DNA of 64,000 nt from Bacteroidetes bacterium CG2_30_33_31. GTDB taxonomy: Bacteria; Bacteroidota; Bacteroidia; Bacteroidales; UBA1556. The stretch lies in NCBI GenBank assembly GCA_001872625.1, contig MNXP01000031.1, forward strand, positions 1 to 64,000, written 5' to 3'. Made by a program: the position numbers and the translations under genes. Every line of letters starts with the position of its first letter. Within the stretch, counting starts at the first letter, position 1. The notes beneath the pieces were generated by a model that saw only the letters and a list, made by a program, of their open reading frames with translations, did not search any database and was not told the origin of the DNA. Below are positions 45,646-54,211 of this stretch, one piece after another.

Positions 45646-47583
45646 ATGACAAAATTAAATTCAAAAGTTCCTGAAGGCCCTTTAGCCCAAAAGTGGACAA
45701 AATACATAGAAGAGCAAAAGCTCGTAAACCCATCAAACAAGCGAAAATTAGATATCATCGTAGTAGGAACAGGCTTAGCCGGAGGAAGTGCAGCAGCATC
45801 TTTTGGCGAAGCTGGATATAATGTAAAATCTTTCTGTTATCAAGATTCGCCACGCCGCGCACATTCCATTGCTGCACAAGGTGGAATCAATGCAGCAAAA
45901 AATTACCCTAACGATGGAGATAGTATTTACAGGTTATTTTATGATACAATAAAAGGAGGCGACTATAGATCACGTGAAGCAAATGTTTATAGATTAGCTA
46001 CCGTATCAAACAATATAATAGATCAATGTGTTGCTCAAGGCGTTCCTTTTGCTCGCGAATACGGCGGATTGCTATCCACACGTTCTTTTGGAGGAGCACA
46101 GGTTTCGCGTACTTTTTATGCACGTGGGCAAACTGGTCAACAACTTCTTCTTGGTGCATATTCAGCACTTAGCCGTCAAATAAAAGCAGGTACAGTTAAA
46201 ATGTACACCCGACGCGATGTACTTGATATTGTGGTTATTGACGGAAGAGCAAGAGGAATTATTGTAAGAAACTTGGTTACTGGAGAAATTGAAAGACATA
46301 GTGCTCACGCTGTTGTACTTGCCACTGGTGGTTATGCTAACGCCTTCTTCCTTTCAACAAATGCAATGGGTTCAAATGTTACTCCTGCCTGGAGCGCATA
46401 CAAAAAGGGAGCTTTCTTTGCTAATCCTTGTTATATGCAAATTCATCCAACATGTATTCCTGTTCATGGTGATTTTCAATCCAAATTGACACTTATGAGC
46501 GAAAGCTTGCGTAATGATGGAAGAATCTGGGTTCCTAAAAATATTGAAGATGCTGAAAAAGTTCGTAAAGGGCAACTAAAAGCAAACGACATAAAAGAAG
46601 ATGACCGCGATTACTATTTGGAACGTCGTTATCCAGCATTTGGAAACTTAGTCCCTCGTGATGTTGCTTCGCGTGCCGCAAAAGAACGATGCGATGCAGG
46701 TTATGGCGTGGGAACTGGCTTTGCAGTATTTTTAGACTTCAAAGATCCTATAAAACGTTTAGGAAAAGATGTTATTGAAGCACGTTATGGCAATCTATTT
46801 CAGATGTATGAAAAAATTGTTGACGACAATCCTTATGAAACACCTATGATGATTTATCCTGCCTCCCATTATGTTATGGGCGGTTTGTGGGTCGATTACG
46901 AATTGATGTCCACTATTCAAGGAATGTACGTTTTGGGAGAAGCAAATTTCTCAGACCATGGAGCAAATCGCCTTGGCGCTTCCGCTTTGATGCAAGGTCT
47001 TGCCGATGGTTACTTCGTCATTCCAAACACCATTGCAAATTATCTTGCCGACCAAATTCATGTTCCAAGATTTACTGGAAAAGAAATAGAGTTTGATGAA
47101 GCTCAAAATGCAGTTCAAGCTCGCCTTGATAAATTAATGAATATTAAAGGATCACAATCTGTGGACGAATTTCATAAGAAATTAGGGAAAATAATGTGGA
47201 ATTATGTAGGCATGGCTCGCACAGCCGAAAGCCTAAAAATTGCATTAGAAGAAATCCCTAAACTTCGTGCAGAATTTTGGAAAGATGTTAAGGTAACTGG
47301 TAATCAACAAGAATACAATCCAGAACTCGAAAAAGCCAACCGCGTTGTCGACTTTCTTGAGTTAGGTGAGCTTATTGCTCGCGATGCTTTACATCGTGAG
47401 GAATCATGTGGAGGTCATTTTCGTGAAGAACATCAAACAGAAAATGGCGAAGCCAAGCGTAATGATGCAGATTTTATGTATGTAGGCGCATGGGAATATA
47501 AAGGTGAGGATAACCCACCAGAACTTCACAAAGAGCCACTGATTTATGAGAATATTGAAGTAAAAATTAGAAATTATAAATAG
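45646..47583 (+). CDS. sdhA: Succinate dehydrogenase/fumarate reductase flavoprotein subunit
   Basis: A 645-residue catalytic subunit. The FAD-binding fold is [18 protein letters not shown] (near residues 42-59), and the His for covalent FAD attachment lies in [13 protein letters not shown]. Active-site segments [14 protein letters not shown] and [19 protein letters not shown] are present. It converts succinate and fumarate in the TCA cycle; the cytochrome b type and the menaquinone pathway here leave the physiological direction open. It starts 29 bases after sdhC. Confidence 0.95.
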   Translation: MTKLNSKVPEGPLAQKWTKYIEEQKLVNPSNKRKLDIIVVGTGLAGGSAAASFGEAGYNVKSFCYQDSPRRAHSIAAQGGINAAKNYPNDGDSIYRLFYDTIKGGDYRSREANVYRLATVSNNIIDQCVAQGVPFAREYGGLLSTRSFGGAQVSRTFYARGQTGQQLLLGAYSALSRQIKAGTVKMYTRRDVLDIVVIDGRARGIIVRNLVTGEIERHSAHAVVLATGGYANAFFLSTNAMGSNVTPAWSAYKKGAFFANPCYMQIHPTCIPVHGDFQSKLTLMSESLRNDGRIWVPKNIEDAEKVRKGQLKANDIKEDDRDYYLERRYPAFGNLVPRDVASRAAKERCDAGYGVGTGFAVFLDFKDPIKRLGKDVIEARYGNLFQMYEKIVDDNPYETPMMIYPASHYVMGGLWVDYELMSTIQGMYVLGEANFSDHGANRLGASALMQGLADGYFVIPNTIANYLADQIHVPRFTGKEIEFDEAQNAVQARLDKLMNIKGSQSVDEFHKKLGKIMWNYVGMARTAESLKIALEEIPKLRAEFWKDVKVTGNQQEYNPELEKANRVVDFLELGELIARDALHREESCGGHFREEHQTENGEAKRNDADFMYVGAWEYKGEDNPPELHKEPLIYENIEVKIRNYK

Positions 47584-47594
47584 GAGAATACACA

Positions 47595-48350
47595 ATGGAT
47601 TTAACACTTAAAATATGGCGTCAAGCTAACGCCCAAGCCAAAGGAAAAATGGTTGATTATAAAGTTTCCAACATATCTCCTGATAGTTCTTTCTTCGAGA
47701 TGTTAGATATTTTGAATCAACAAATTATAGAAAAAGGTGATGACCCTGTAGCTTTTGACCACGACTGTCGCGAAGGCATTTGTGGAACCTGTAGCTTATA
47801 TATAAATGGTCGTCCTCACGGACCAGAAAGCGGAATCACAACTTGTCAATTGCACATGCGTCGTTTTAAAGATGGCGACACAATATTTGTAGAACCTTGG
47901 AGAGCTAAAGCATTTCCTATCATCAAAGATTTGATAGTAAATCGTGGTGCTTTTGACGAGATTATTCAAGCTGGTGGATATGTGTCTATAGGCACTGGAG
48001 GAACTCCCGATGCTAACGCAATTCCAATTCCTAAGTACGATTCAGATAAAGCTATGGATGCTGCTGCTTGCATTGGATGTGGAGCTTGTGTTGCCACTTG
48101 CAAAAATGCTTCTGCTATGCTATTTGTTGCTGCAAAAGTTTCCCAATTTGCGTATCTTCCTCAAGGAAAAGTTGAAGCAAAACGTCGCGTTCAAGCAATG
48201 GTAGCTAAAATGGATGAATTAGGATTTGGCAACTGCTCTAATACCTACGCTTGTGAACAAGAGTGTCCTAAAGAAATATCTGTTTCTAACATTGCCAAGA
48301 TGAATAGAGAGTTTTTAAGCGCAAAACTTTGTGGACAAACACAGGAATAA
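47595..48350 (+). CDS. sdhB: Succinate dehydrogenase iron-sulfur subunit
   Basis: A 251-residue subunit with ligands for three clusters: [2Fe-2S] in [15 protein letters not shown], [4Fe-4S] in [13 protein letters not shown], and the third in [14 protein letters not shown]. It carries electrons from the flavoprotein to the cytochrome b subunit. It starts 11 bases after sdhA and is followed by a strong terminator. Confidence 0.95.
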   Translation: MDLTLKIWRQANAQAKGKMVDYKVSNISPDSSFFEMLDILNQQIIEKGDDPVAFDHDCREGICGTCSLYINGRPHGPESGITTCQLHMRRFKDGDTIFVEPWRAKAFPIIKDLIVNRGAFDEIIQAGGYVSIGTGGTPDANAIPIPKYDSDKAMDAAACIGCGACVATCKNASAMLFVAAKVSQFAYLPQGKVEAKRRVQAMVAKMDELGFGNCSNTYACEQECPKEISVSNIAKMNREFLSAKLCGQTQE

Positions 48351-48401
48351 TTGTTTGAACATGAGTTTAGTTAAACCTTAATTTTATCGTAACTAAAATA
48401 A

Positions 48402-48434
48402 AATGCCCTCTCAGAGATTTTCTGAGAGGGCATT
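48402..48434. terminator. Terminator of the sdhCAB operon
   Basis: A 14-bp stem (AATGCCCTCTCAGA and its complement) with loop GATTT, then T-rich sequence. It lies 52 bases after sdhB. Confidence 0.85.
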
Positions 48435-48517
48435 AATTTTTATAATTAACTAAAATATGCTGATGTTACTTGCAAAACTATAATTTGATTAACTCTTGCA
48501 ATGCCTCTAATAAAATA

Positions 48518-49333
48518 TTATTTAATAATTATATTAAGCTCAGCACCAGCAATATCAGTGTCGCTACCATAATCTACTACGCCAAGAATATTATATTTTC
48601 CCTTTTTAATATCGGCTGGAAGATAAAACCTTATTTCTCTTTCTCCACCAGGCAAAACAGTAAAGCCTTTAACTTTTATATTTGTTTTTTCACCGTTAGC
48701 AGTATTAATTACATCGAGATATGGAGCGCAATCAATTATTGTTTCCCCAGTATTGGCAACTTCCATTTTTAAGCTTACGGCCGAGTCTGATGCAAGTGTA
48801 TCGCGATAAAATTTTATTACTGAAGCTTCTTTATAAACCACACTTGGAGGAGTTTGAAAAATATGAATTACAAATTGAAAAGATTGAATAATTCTCATAC
48901 CCACCACGTCGCTACCTTTTTCACCGCCGCCAACATTTTCTTGAGTAAGTTTCACTATGCCAACCGCCCAACGAGCTTTATTTGCCTCAGGAGTATTTGG
49001 CAATTGCAAGAGAATTTCGATATCTTTAGTCTCGCCAGGAGCAATTTCAAAAAACGAAGGTGAAGCTGAAAGCCACTTTGAACAGCCGCGTTCATTGCTC
49101 TCTCCTTCTTTCATAACTTCAGTTTTACCCTTATTTCCTGGAGCATTAAAATCTGCAAAATCCACTTTAAAAGTCTGCAATTTGTCGCCATTATTTGTAA
49201 CTTTTATTGCTTGGCTTTTATAACCTCCAGGTGCAACTTTATAATATAAGCGTGAAGGGGAAACCGATGCCGATTGTGCTGATAATTCGACAATAAAAAT
49301 TGTCAATATAATTGATAATAATGTTTTAATCAT
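48518..49333 (-). CDS. Exported Ig-like (PapD-type or WxL-type) protein
   Basis: A 271-residue exported protein. A signal peptide ends near residue 20 (FIVELSAQ). Two Ig-like beta domains follow: the first (SVSPSRLYYKVAPGGYKSQA, IKVTNNGDKLQTFKVDFADF) resembles the N-domain of periplasmic pilus chaperones and WxL/DUF916 proteins. The second carries VLPGGEREIRFYLPADIKKG. I cannot name a partner; no pilus gene is near. I chose ATG at 49333 because both promoter boxes (49373-49403) lie upstream of it, whereas the longer frame starts inside the -33 box. Confidence 0.7.
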   Translation of the reverse strand: MIKTLLSIILTIFIVELSAQSASVSPSRLYYKVAPGGYKSQAIKVTNNGDKLQTFKVDFADFNAPGNKGKTEVMKEGESNERGCSKWLSASPSFFEIAPGETKDIEILLQLPNTPEANKARWAVGIVKLTQENVGGGEKGSDVVGMRIIQSFQFVIHIFQTPPSVVYKEASVIKFYRDTLASDSAVSLKMEVANTGETIIDCAPYLDVINTANGEKTNIKVKGFTVLPGGEREIRFYLPADIKKGKYNILGVVDYGSDTDIAGAELNIIIK

Positions 49334-49372
49334 AATACATTTTGAGTTGTTGTCAATCAATAAATTACTAAG

Positions 49373-49403
49373 CAAATGTATTTTTTTCTGTTGGCAAGCC
49401 AAA
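49373..49403 (-). promoter_or_regulatory. Promoter of the Ig-like exported protein
   Basis: Minus strand TTTG (49400-49403), 19 bases, TACATTTG (49373-49380). Confidence 0.6.
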
Positions 49404-49457
49404 ATCTGTTATCAAAAGTTATACACTTGTCTTTGTTAATCTTAAAGCTTTATTCAG

Positions 49458-50015
49458 TTATGTAAAAATCAGTTTCTTTTTGGCAATAATAAACACTGAA
49501 ATTAAGTTAAATAGAAAACTGATAAGAGTAATAGGTGGCAAATAGCCGACCCAATTTGAATAATTTATCCACGATGAAAATCCTAACAACAGATTATGCA
49601 TCATCACGAAAAACAAGAATACTAAGAGCTTATATTTCAGCGAAATGTCGATAAGTCTCTTGTATATAAAGCTTATCCAAAATGTAGCAGCCAAAATTCC
49701 AGAAAGCAAAAATAATAGTCCAAATACAGTAAACTGAAGCTTATCGATATAGAGTTTATCAAAATGTTCGGGATTGAGCAGGAAAATGCTGACAGAAATA
49801 TGCAATGCAATAAAAACATTGAGAAAGATATTAGCATGTTTGAGATCTCTCGAGATTTTGAAAAATAAAATGCTCACAGCACTCAAAGCAAATGCTTTGT
49901 TGGTAACATAAAGCATCATGAAATCAAAACGAATTTTGCTAAAGATAATATAACGCAAATAACTGTATATTAATGCTAAAGCAAAAATAATAAAGATTTT
50001 ATAATAGGGTTTCAT
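49458..50015 (-). CDS. Membrane protein of unknown function
   Basis: A 185-residue protein with five or six transmembrane helices covering most of its length (IFIIFALALIYSYLRYIIF, AFALSAVSILFF, LNVFIALHISVSIFLL, FTVFGLLFLLSGILAATF, LLVFLFFVMMHNLLLGF, LISFLFNLISVFIIA). I do not recognise the family. A His in the third and fifth helices could bind haem, as in ferric-reductase-like domains, but the signal is weak. Confidence 0.6.
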   Translation of the reverse strand: MKPYYKIFIIFALALIYSYLRYIIFSKIRFDFMMLYVTNKAFALSAVSILFFKISRDLKHANIFLNVFIALHISVSIFLLNPEHFDKLYIDKLQFTVFGLLFLLSGILAATFWISFIYKRLIDISLKYKLLVFLFFVMMHNLLLGFSSWINYSNWVGYLPPITLISFLFNLISVFIIAKKKLIFT

Positions 50016-50040
50016 TATGATTTCTAAATTTAAAACACTT

Positions 50041-50048
50041 CAAAATTA
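50041..50048 (-). promoter_or_regulatory. Promoter -7 box of the membrane protein gene
   Basis: TAATTTTG on the minus strand, 25 bases before the start codon. Confidence 0.45.
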
Positions 50049-50190
50049 AATTTGTCATTAATTCTAAGCCCTCACTTTTGAAGAATTTGAAAAGGAATAT
50101 TAAACAAAATTATTTATCTATGAAGTAATATATTCAAAAACTCAAAATCCTCAGCAAAAGTAGCTAAATTAAAATACGTATAATTAGGTA

Positions 50191-50220
50191 TTGTAAAACT
50201 TTATTAAATCTCTAAATTTG
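50191..50220 (+). promoter_or_regulatory. Promoter of the small exported protein gene
   Basis: TTG (50191-50193), 19 bases, TAAATTTG (50213-50220), 50 bases before the start codon. Confidence 0.5.
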
Positions 50221-50270
50221 CTAAATATTAAATTATAAAATTATTTTCAAAACCTATTAAAACAAATCAC

Positions 50271-50690
50271 ATGAAAAAAACATTGTTATTTATTATAGCA
50301 ATTTTAAGTTTTGTCATAGCAGAAGCTCAGCTTCATATCTCAACAGATACAAGAAAAGATGCATATTGGAATGCCACCAACGAAGAATGGGTAATTACCT
50401 CGACTAACACAGAAGAATTGACTTTTTTTAATTTCAACAAAGCGATGACACTTTTCAAACATGTTACACCATCTATGACATCTGCTTATATTATTGACAA
50501 AGTTACCAATGCCGATGATGATAAAAAGATGTATGAATTTGATATCACCAGCGATGTAGGAAACAAGTATCACATGTATATCGACGAAGCAAATATGATG
50601 ATTTACATTACTTACACTGATAGCGATGATGTCTTGCATGCTGTAATTCATATAATTAAAAAGATTTGGAACGATTCTGATAGCGAGTAA
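50271..50690 (+). CDS. Small exported protein of unknown function
   Basis: A 139-residue protein with a signal peptide (MKKTLLFIIAILSFVIAEAQ). The mature part is acidic, beta-rich, and rich in Asp and Tyr (KYHMYIDEANMMIYITYTDS). No family recognised. It has its own promoter and a strong terminator, so it is a real single-gene unit. Confidence 0.65.
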   Translation: MKKTLLFIIAILSFVIAEAQLHISTDTRKDAYWNATNEEWVITSTNTEELTFFNFNKAMTLFKHVTPSMTSAYIIDKVTNADDDKKMYEFDITSDVGNKYHMYIDEANMMIYITYTDSDDVLHAVIHIIKKIWNDSDSE

Positions 50691-50756
50691 AAAGATTAAG
50701 TCTTGCCAAAAAATCGAATACGTAATTAAATGAAGATTCTTTAATTTTAGCTCTTC

Positions 50757-50794
50757 GAATGAGCAAAATGAAAGAAATTTCACTTTGCTCATTC
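50757..50794 (+). terminator. Rho-independent terminator
   Basis: An 11-bp stem (GAATGAGCAAA with its complement), one mismatch, five more pairs, loop GAAA, followed by ATTTATTTTTTTT. Serves the small exported protein gene. Confidence 0.85.
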
Positions 50795-50926
50795 ATTTAT
50801 TTTTTTTCGTTTAAATCTTTATTTATCAGAAATATAAGAAAATAAATCGCCATTTATTGAGTTAATTTCAAGCAATTAATTTTAACAAATCTGCTGTTAT
50901 TTACTTACTCAAAAAATCAAATCCTT

Positions 50927-51793
50927 ATGAAAACTATTAGATTAATATTGATGATTTTGATTTTAAGCTTTGGTTTATTTTCATTTGGCTTTGGAAAATC
51001 AAAAACCACATTTAAAGAAGCTTTAAGAGATAAAAAAATTGAAATTAAAATATCATCAAATGGCTCATATTCTGGCAAATGCATCAATATTGAATTGAAG
51101 AATTTGTCCAGAAATAAGTTAAATTTAGAGATGATTTCTGGGACACTTTTTGTCCCTGATGATTCAAATGAGCAGACTTTAGTAACGCCAAATCATCTGC
51201 TAATAGCTATAAATCGCAATGAAGTAAAACTTATAAAAATTGCAGCATTTTGCACCGAAGCCAATGATAAATGCCCTTCAAAAAACTCGAAATTTACCCT
51301 TTCTGAAATCCAAAATTTCAAATTATTGAATCTATTTCAGTTATTAGATTCTCTGAAAAATATTGACAATCAAAATATTCAACAAGCAATTTGGTGTATA
51401 ACAGATAATCAAAGTGTTTCAAATATTTATTGTGCTGATGCCTATAAATCTATAGCTTTGAGAAAATATTTGTGCTCTGTTACTGGGCAAAATGAAACTT
51501 GGTATAATACTAAAAGCGAGGTTTCGATTGATAAATACAATCATATTGTAAGAACAACAAAAGAAATAAATGGCATAATAGAATTTATAAGTTCTGAAGC
51601 TGTTGAACTGCAAGGATTTGTAAAAGATAGTTTAGGGAATATTGTTTATAAAAATCCGAATAAAACTTTGTGCCCTGCAGGCAAAATAAAATTAGAATTT
51701 AATGTGAAAGTTGCCGATTGGAAAGAGGGTAAATATGATTTGGTTTACACCAATAATGGCAAAGAGTTGATAAGTAAATCATTTTCATTTTAA
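50927..51793 (+). CDS. Exported protein of unknown function
   Basis: A 288-residue protein with a signal peptide (about 1-23, LFSFGFG). The first domain (IEIKISSNGSYSGKCINIEL, NLEMISGTLFVPDDSNEQTL) is beta-rich and resembles proteins that describe the effect of conserved GTxxxP segments; the middle, LKNIDNQNIQQAIWCITDN, is helical; and a C-terminal Ig-like domain ends in GKYDLVYTNNGKEL. It has six cysteines, which may form disulfides after export. I cannot name the family. No perfect promoter box was found. Confidence 0.6.
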   Translation: MKTIRLILMILILSFGLFSFGFGKSKTTFKEALRDKKIEIKISSNGSYSGKCINIELKNLSRNKLNLEMISGTLFVPDDSNEQTLVTPNHLLIAINRNEVKLIKIAAFCTEANDKCPSKNSKFTLSEIQNFKLLNLFQLLDSLKNIDNQNIQQAIWCITDNQSVSNIYCADAYKSIALRKYLCSVTGQNETWYNTKSEVSIDKYNHIVRTTKEINGIIEFISSEAVELQGFVKDSLGNIVYKNPNKTLCPAGKIKLEFNVKVADWKEGKYDLVYTNNGKELISKSFSF

Positions 51794-51844
51794 TTTATAT
51801 CAAGCTAATGCAATAATTATTAGATGTATTTAACAAATATCCAA

Positions 51845-51873
51845 TTGTAGAAGAAATATTATGACTAATTTTG
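51845..51873 (+). promoter_or_regulatory. Promoter of the small cysteine-rich protein gene
   Basis: TTG (51845-51847), 18 bases, TAATTTTG (51866-51873), 24 bases before ATG 51898. An upstream TTG codon at 51871 lies in this box and so is unlikely to be a start. Confidence 0.5.
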
Positions 51874-51897
51874 CGAGCAGAAATTAATTTAATAATT

Positions 51898-52146
51898 ATG
51901 AAATTATTCCTTTTAGTGATAGGATTATTAGGTTTCGCTTTTGCAGCAATCGGCATTAAAATGTTCTTGATAAAAGGTGGAATGTTTGTAAAATCATGCA
52001 GTAGCGTTGATGCTGGCACTGGAAAAAGAATTGGTTGCACTTGTGGCGACAAATCTTCCGACGAAAGATGCGAAAATTATGAAGCTCATCATGGCAATGG
52101 CGAAACTGCAAGAAAAATTGCAACTCTCACGCTTAAAGTGAAATAA
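51898..52146 (+). CDS. Small membrane protein with NqrM-like cysteine cluster
   Basis: An 82-residue protein: one N-terminal transmembrane helix (MKLFLLVIGLLGFAFAAIG), then a short soluble part with four cysteines, C-S-S-V-D, C-T-C-G and R-C-E-N. This helix-plus-cysteine layout recalls NqrM (DUF539), which delivers iron to the sodium-pumping NADH:quinone reductase, but the spacing differs and no nqr or apbE gene is in the window. It is best called a small metal-binding-like membrane protein. Confidence 0.55.
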   Translation: MKLFLLVIGLLGFAFAAIGIKMFLIKGGMFVKSCSSVDAGTGKRIGCTCGDKSSDERCENYEAHHGNGETARKIATLTLKVK

Positions 52147-52259
52147 ACTTTTTTACCAAAATCATTTACAAGATTAGTTAAAAAAAATCTTATAAAGTCG
52201 TTGGTTAATAATGAAATAAATATTAACAAAGAATTTAAAATTTTTATATCAAAATGACT

Positions 52260-52267
52260 TACCTTTG
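52260..52267 (+). promoter_or_regulatory. Promoter -7 box of the 611-residue protein gene
   Basis: TACCTTTG, 77 bases before the start codon. Confidence 0.4.
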
Positions 52268-52344
52268 CTCTTTTAATCAATTGTTCTTTAACCCCCAAGA
52301 GAATTTCAGATTAGAATTCTGAACTTTTAGAGTTTAATAAATTT

Positions 52345-54180
52345 ATGACAAAAACACATACATTTCATATTCCCGTAATGGGAATAGGATTTACGATAGA
52401 CACACCACTTAAAGTTTCACATTTAGGCATTAACTCAGTAATATCCTTAGTAGATGATATTCTGCTTGAGAAAATGAGAAAAATGTATAGCGAAAAATTT
52501 CAAATTCCTTATAAAGAAATCTCTAATAAAATTGATGATTTCAGAGCTAAAAGAGTTACTGAATATCTTAATTTTTTGAACGATTTAGTAGATAAAAAAA
52601 TTGATGAATTAAAATCTTGTGCAAGCGAAAAATCACAAGAAATAAAAGATTATTTTAATAGGCTTCCTGAAAGTTCAAAAGTAAAACAGGAATTTATCAA
52701 TCTATCTCAAAAATATTTCAATATAGAAGATTTTAAATCTTGGATAAAAGACAATATGTATAAAGGAAGCATTGACGTTAATATAATGACTAAAGTTGAT
52801 AAAGCTAACTACCTAAATGGCGAAAAGCTTCCTGTAGAATTCAACGATGCACATGCAGCATTAAGAGGTTTTGCATTGAGCAATTTGGAATCTTCAATTG
52901 TTCTTTCGGCAGGGTTAAATCCAAGACTTTATAATTATATTGAAAAGTTTGACGATTTTTTCCCGACGACAGATGGATTTCTTAAGAAGAAAATTATTCT
53001 TAAAGTTAGCGATTATCGCTCAGCTATAATTCAAGGTAAATATTTGGCAAAGAAAGGTTTATGGGTTTCTGAATATAGAATTGAGTCAGGACTAAACTGT
53101 GGTGGGCATGCTTTTGCATCTGATGGTTTTCTTTTAGGCCCAGTTTTAGAAGAGTTTAAAGAAAATAAAGCTATTCTATTAGAAACTATTAATGAAATTT
53201 ACATACAAGCTCTAATTGCAAAAGAAAAATTAGTTCCAAGTCATATTTTACCTATCAAAATTACTGCTCAAGGTGGCGTTGGCACAAATGAAGAACATGA
53301 GTTTTTACTTGAGAAATATGGTCTCGATTCTATCGGTTGGGGAACACCTTTTTTATTAGTTCCTGAAGCTACGACAGTTGATGAGGCTACCATGCAACAA
53401 CTTATGGATGCCAAAGAAGAAGATTTATATTTAAGTAATATCTCCCCTTTAGGAGTGCCCTTTAACAGTTTAAGAGGAAATACAAAAGATGAAGAAAAGT
53501 TTTCGCTTATAGAAAAAGGGAAACCAGGAAGCTTATGTCCAAAAAAATATGTAGCATTGAACCATGAACATACTGAAAAAGGCTTATGCACAGCTTCTTA
53601 CCGCTACCAACGATTGAAGATAAATGAACTTAAAGATGAAAATTTAGACAAAAAAGATTATGATTTTAGATATGAAAAAATTGTCGAAAAATCTTGTGTC
53701 TGTGTTGGTTTGGGTACTTCTGCATTGATTGCTAATAACATAGAAACCAGCGAAGAAGGTCCTGGCGTTTCTATTTGCCCTGGTCCAAATATGGCTTACT
53801 ACTCCAAAAAAGTGAGCATAAATGAAATGGTTGGTCATATTTATGGACGTACAAATATTATTTCAAGGCAAGATAGACCAAATATTTTCATCAAAGAACT
53901 CAGTTTATATATTGATTATCTGAAAAATAAAATTGATGAATCATCATTTTCTTTTTCGCCCAAGCAATTTGGTTATCTGTCGAATTTCTCTAACAATCTT
54001 ATAGAAGGCATTAACTATTATCAAAAGATGTTCGAAGAATTAAAAGATAATTTTCAAGATAAAAAATCACAGATATTATTTGAATTAAGTTCCAGTAACA
54101 AGGTTATCAACCAGCTTAAGATTGAAATCTCAAATCTATCTCTCGTAGGAAAATACAAGGACATTAAGGTAAAAGCATAA
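52345..54180 (+). CDS. Large conserved-looking protein with cysteine motifs, unknown function
   Basis: A 611-residue soluble protein with no signal peptide. Cysteines fall in striking motifs: GLNCGGHAFASDG (C252), GSLCPKKY (C398), KGLCTASYR (C415), EKSCVCVGLG (C451, C453) and VSICPGPNM (C478), the last five within 81 residues, as for iron-sulfur or metal ligands. ITAQGGVGTNEEHEFLLEKY and DSIGWGTPFLLVPEATTVDE read like loops of a TIM-barrel flavin enzyme such as glutamate synthase or nitronate monooxygenase, and the start FHIPVMGIGFTIDTPLKVSH agrees. I could not assign a family. A helical region lies at about 40-140 and at the C-terminus. It converges with icmF. Confidence 0.6.
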   Translation: MTKTHTFHIPVMGIGFTIDTPLKVSHLGINSVISLVDDILLEKMRKMYSEKFQIPYKEISNKIDDFRAKRVTEYLNFLNDLVDKKIDELKSCASEKSQEIKDYFNRLPESSKVKQEFINLSQKYFNIEDFKSWIKDNMYKGSIDVNIMTKVDKANYLNGEKLPVEFNDAHAALRGFALSNLESSIVLSAGLNPRLYNYIEKFDDFFPTTDGFLKKKIILKVSDYRSAIIQGKYLAKKGLWVSEYRIESGLNCGGHAFASDGFLLGPVLEEFKENKAILLETINEIYIQALIAKEKLVPSHILPIKITAQGGVGTNEEHEFLLEKYGLDSIGWGTPFLLVPEATTVDEATMQQLMDAKEEDLYLSNISPLGVPFNSLRGNTKDEEKFSLIEKGKPGSLCPKKYVALNHEHTEKGLCTASYRYQRLKINELKDENLDKKDYDFRYEKIVEKSCVCVGLGTSALIANNIETSEEGPGVSICPGPNMAYYSKKVSINEMVGHIYGRTNIISRQDRPNIFIKELSLYIDYLKNKIDESSFSFSPKQFGYLSNFSNNLIEGINYYQKMFEELKDNFQDKKSQILFELSSSNKVINQLKIEISNLSLVGKYKDIKVKA

Positions 54181-54211
54181 GCATCTTTAAGGCTTTACAA
54201 TATTAATTTCC

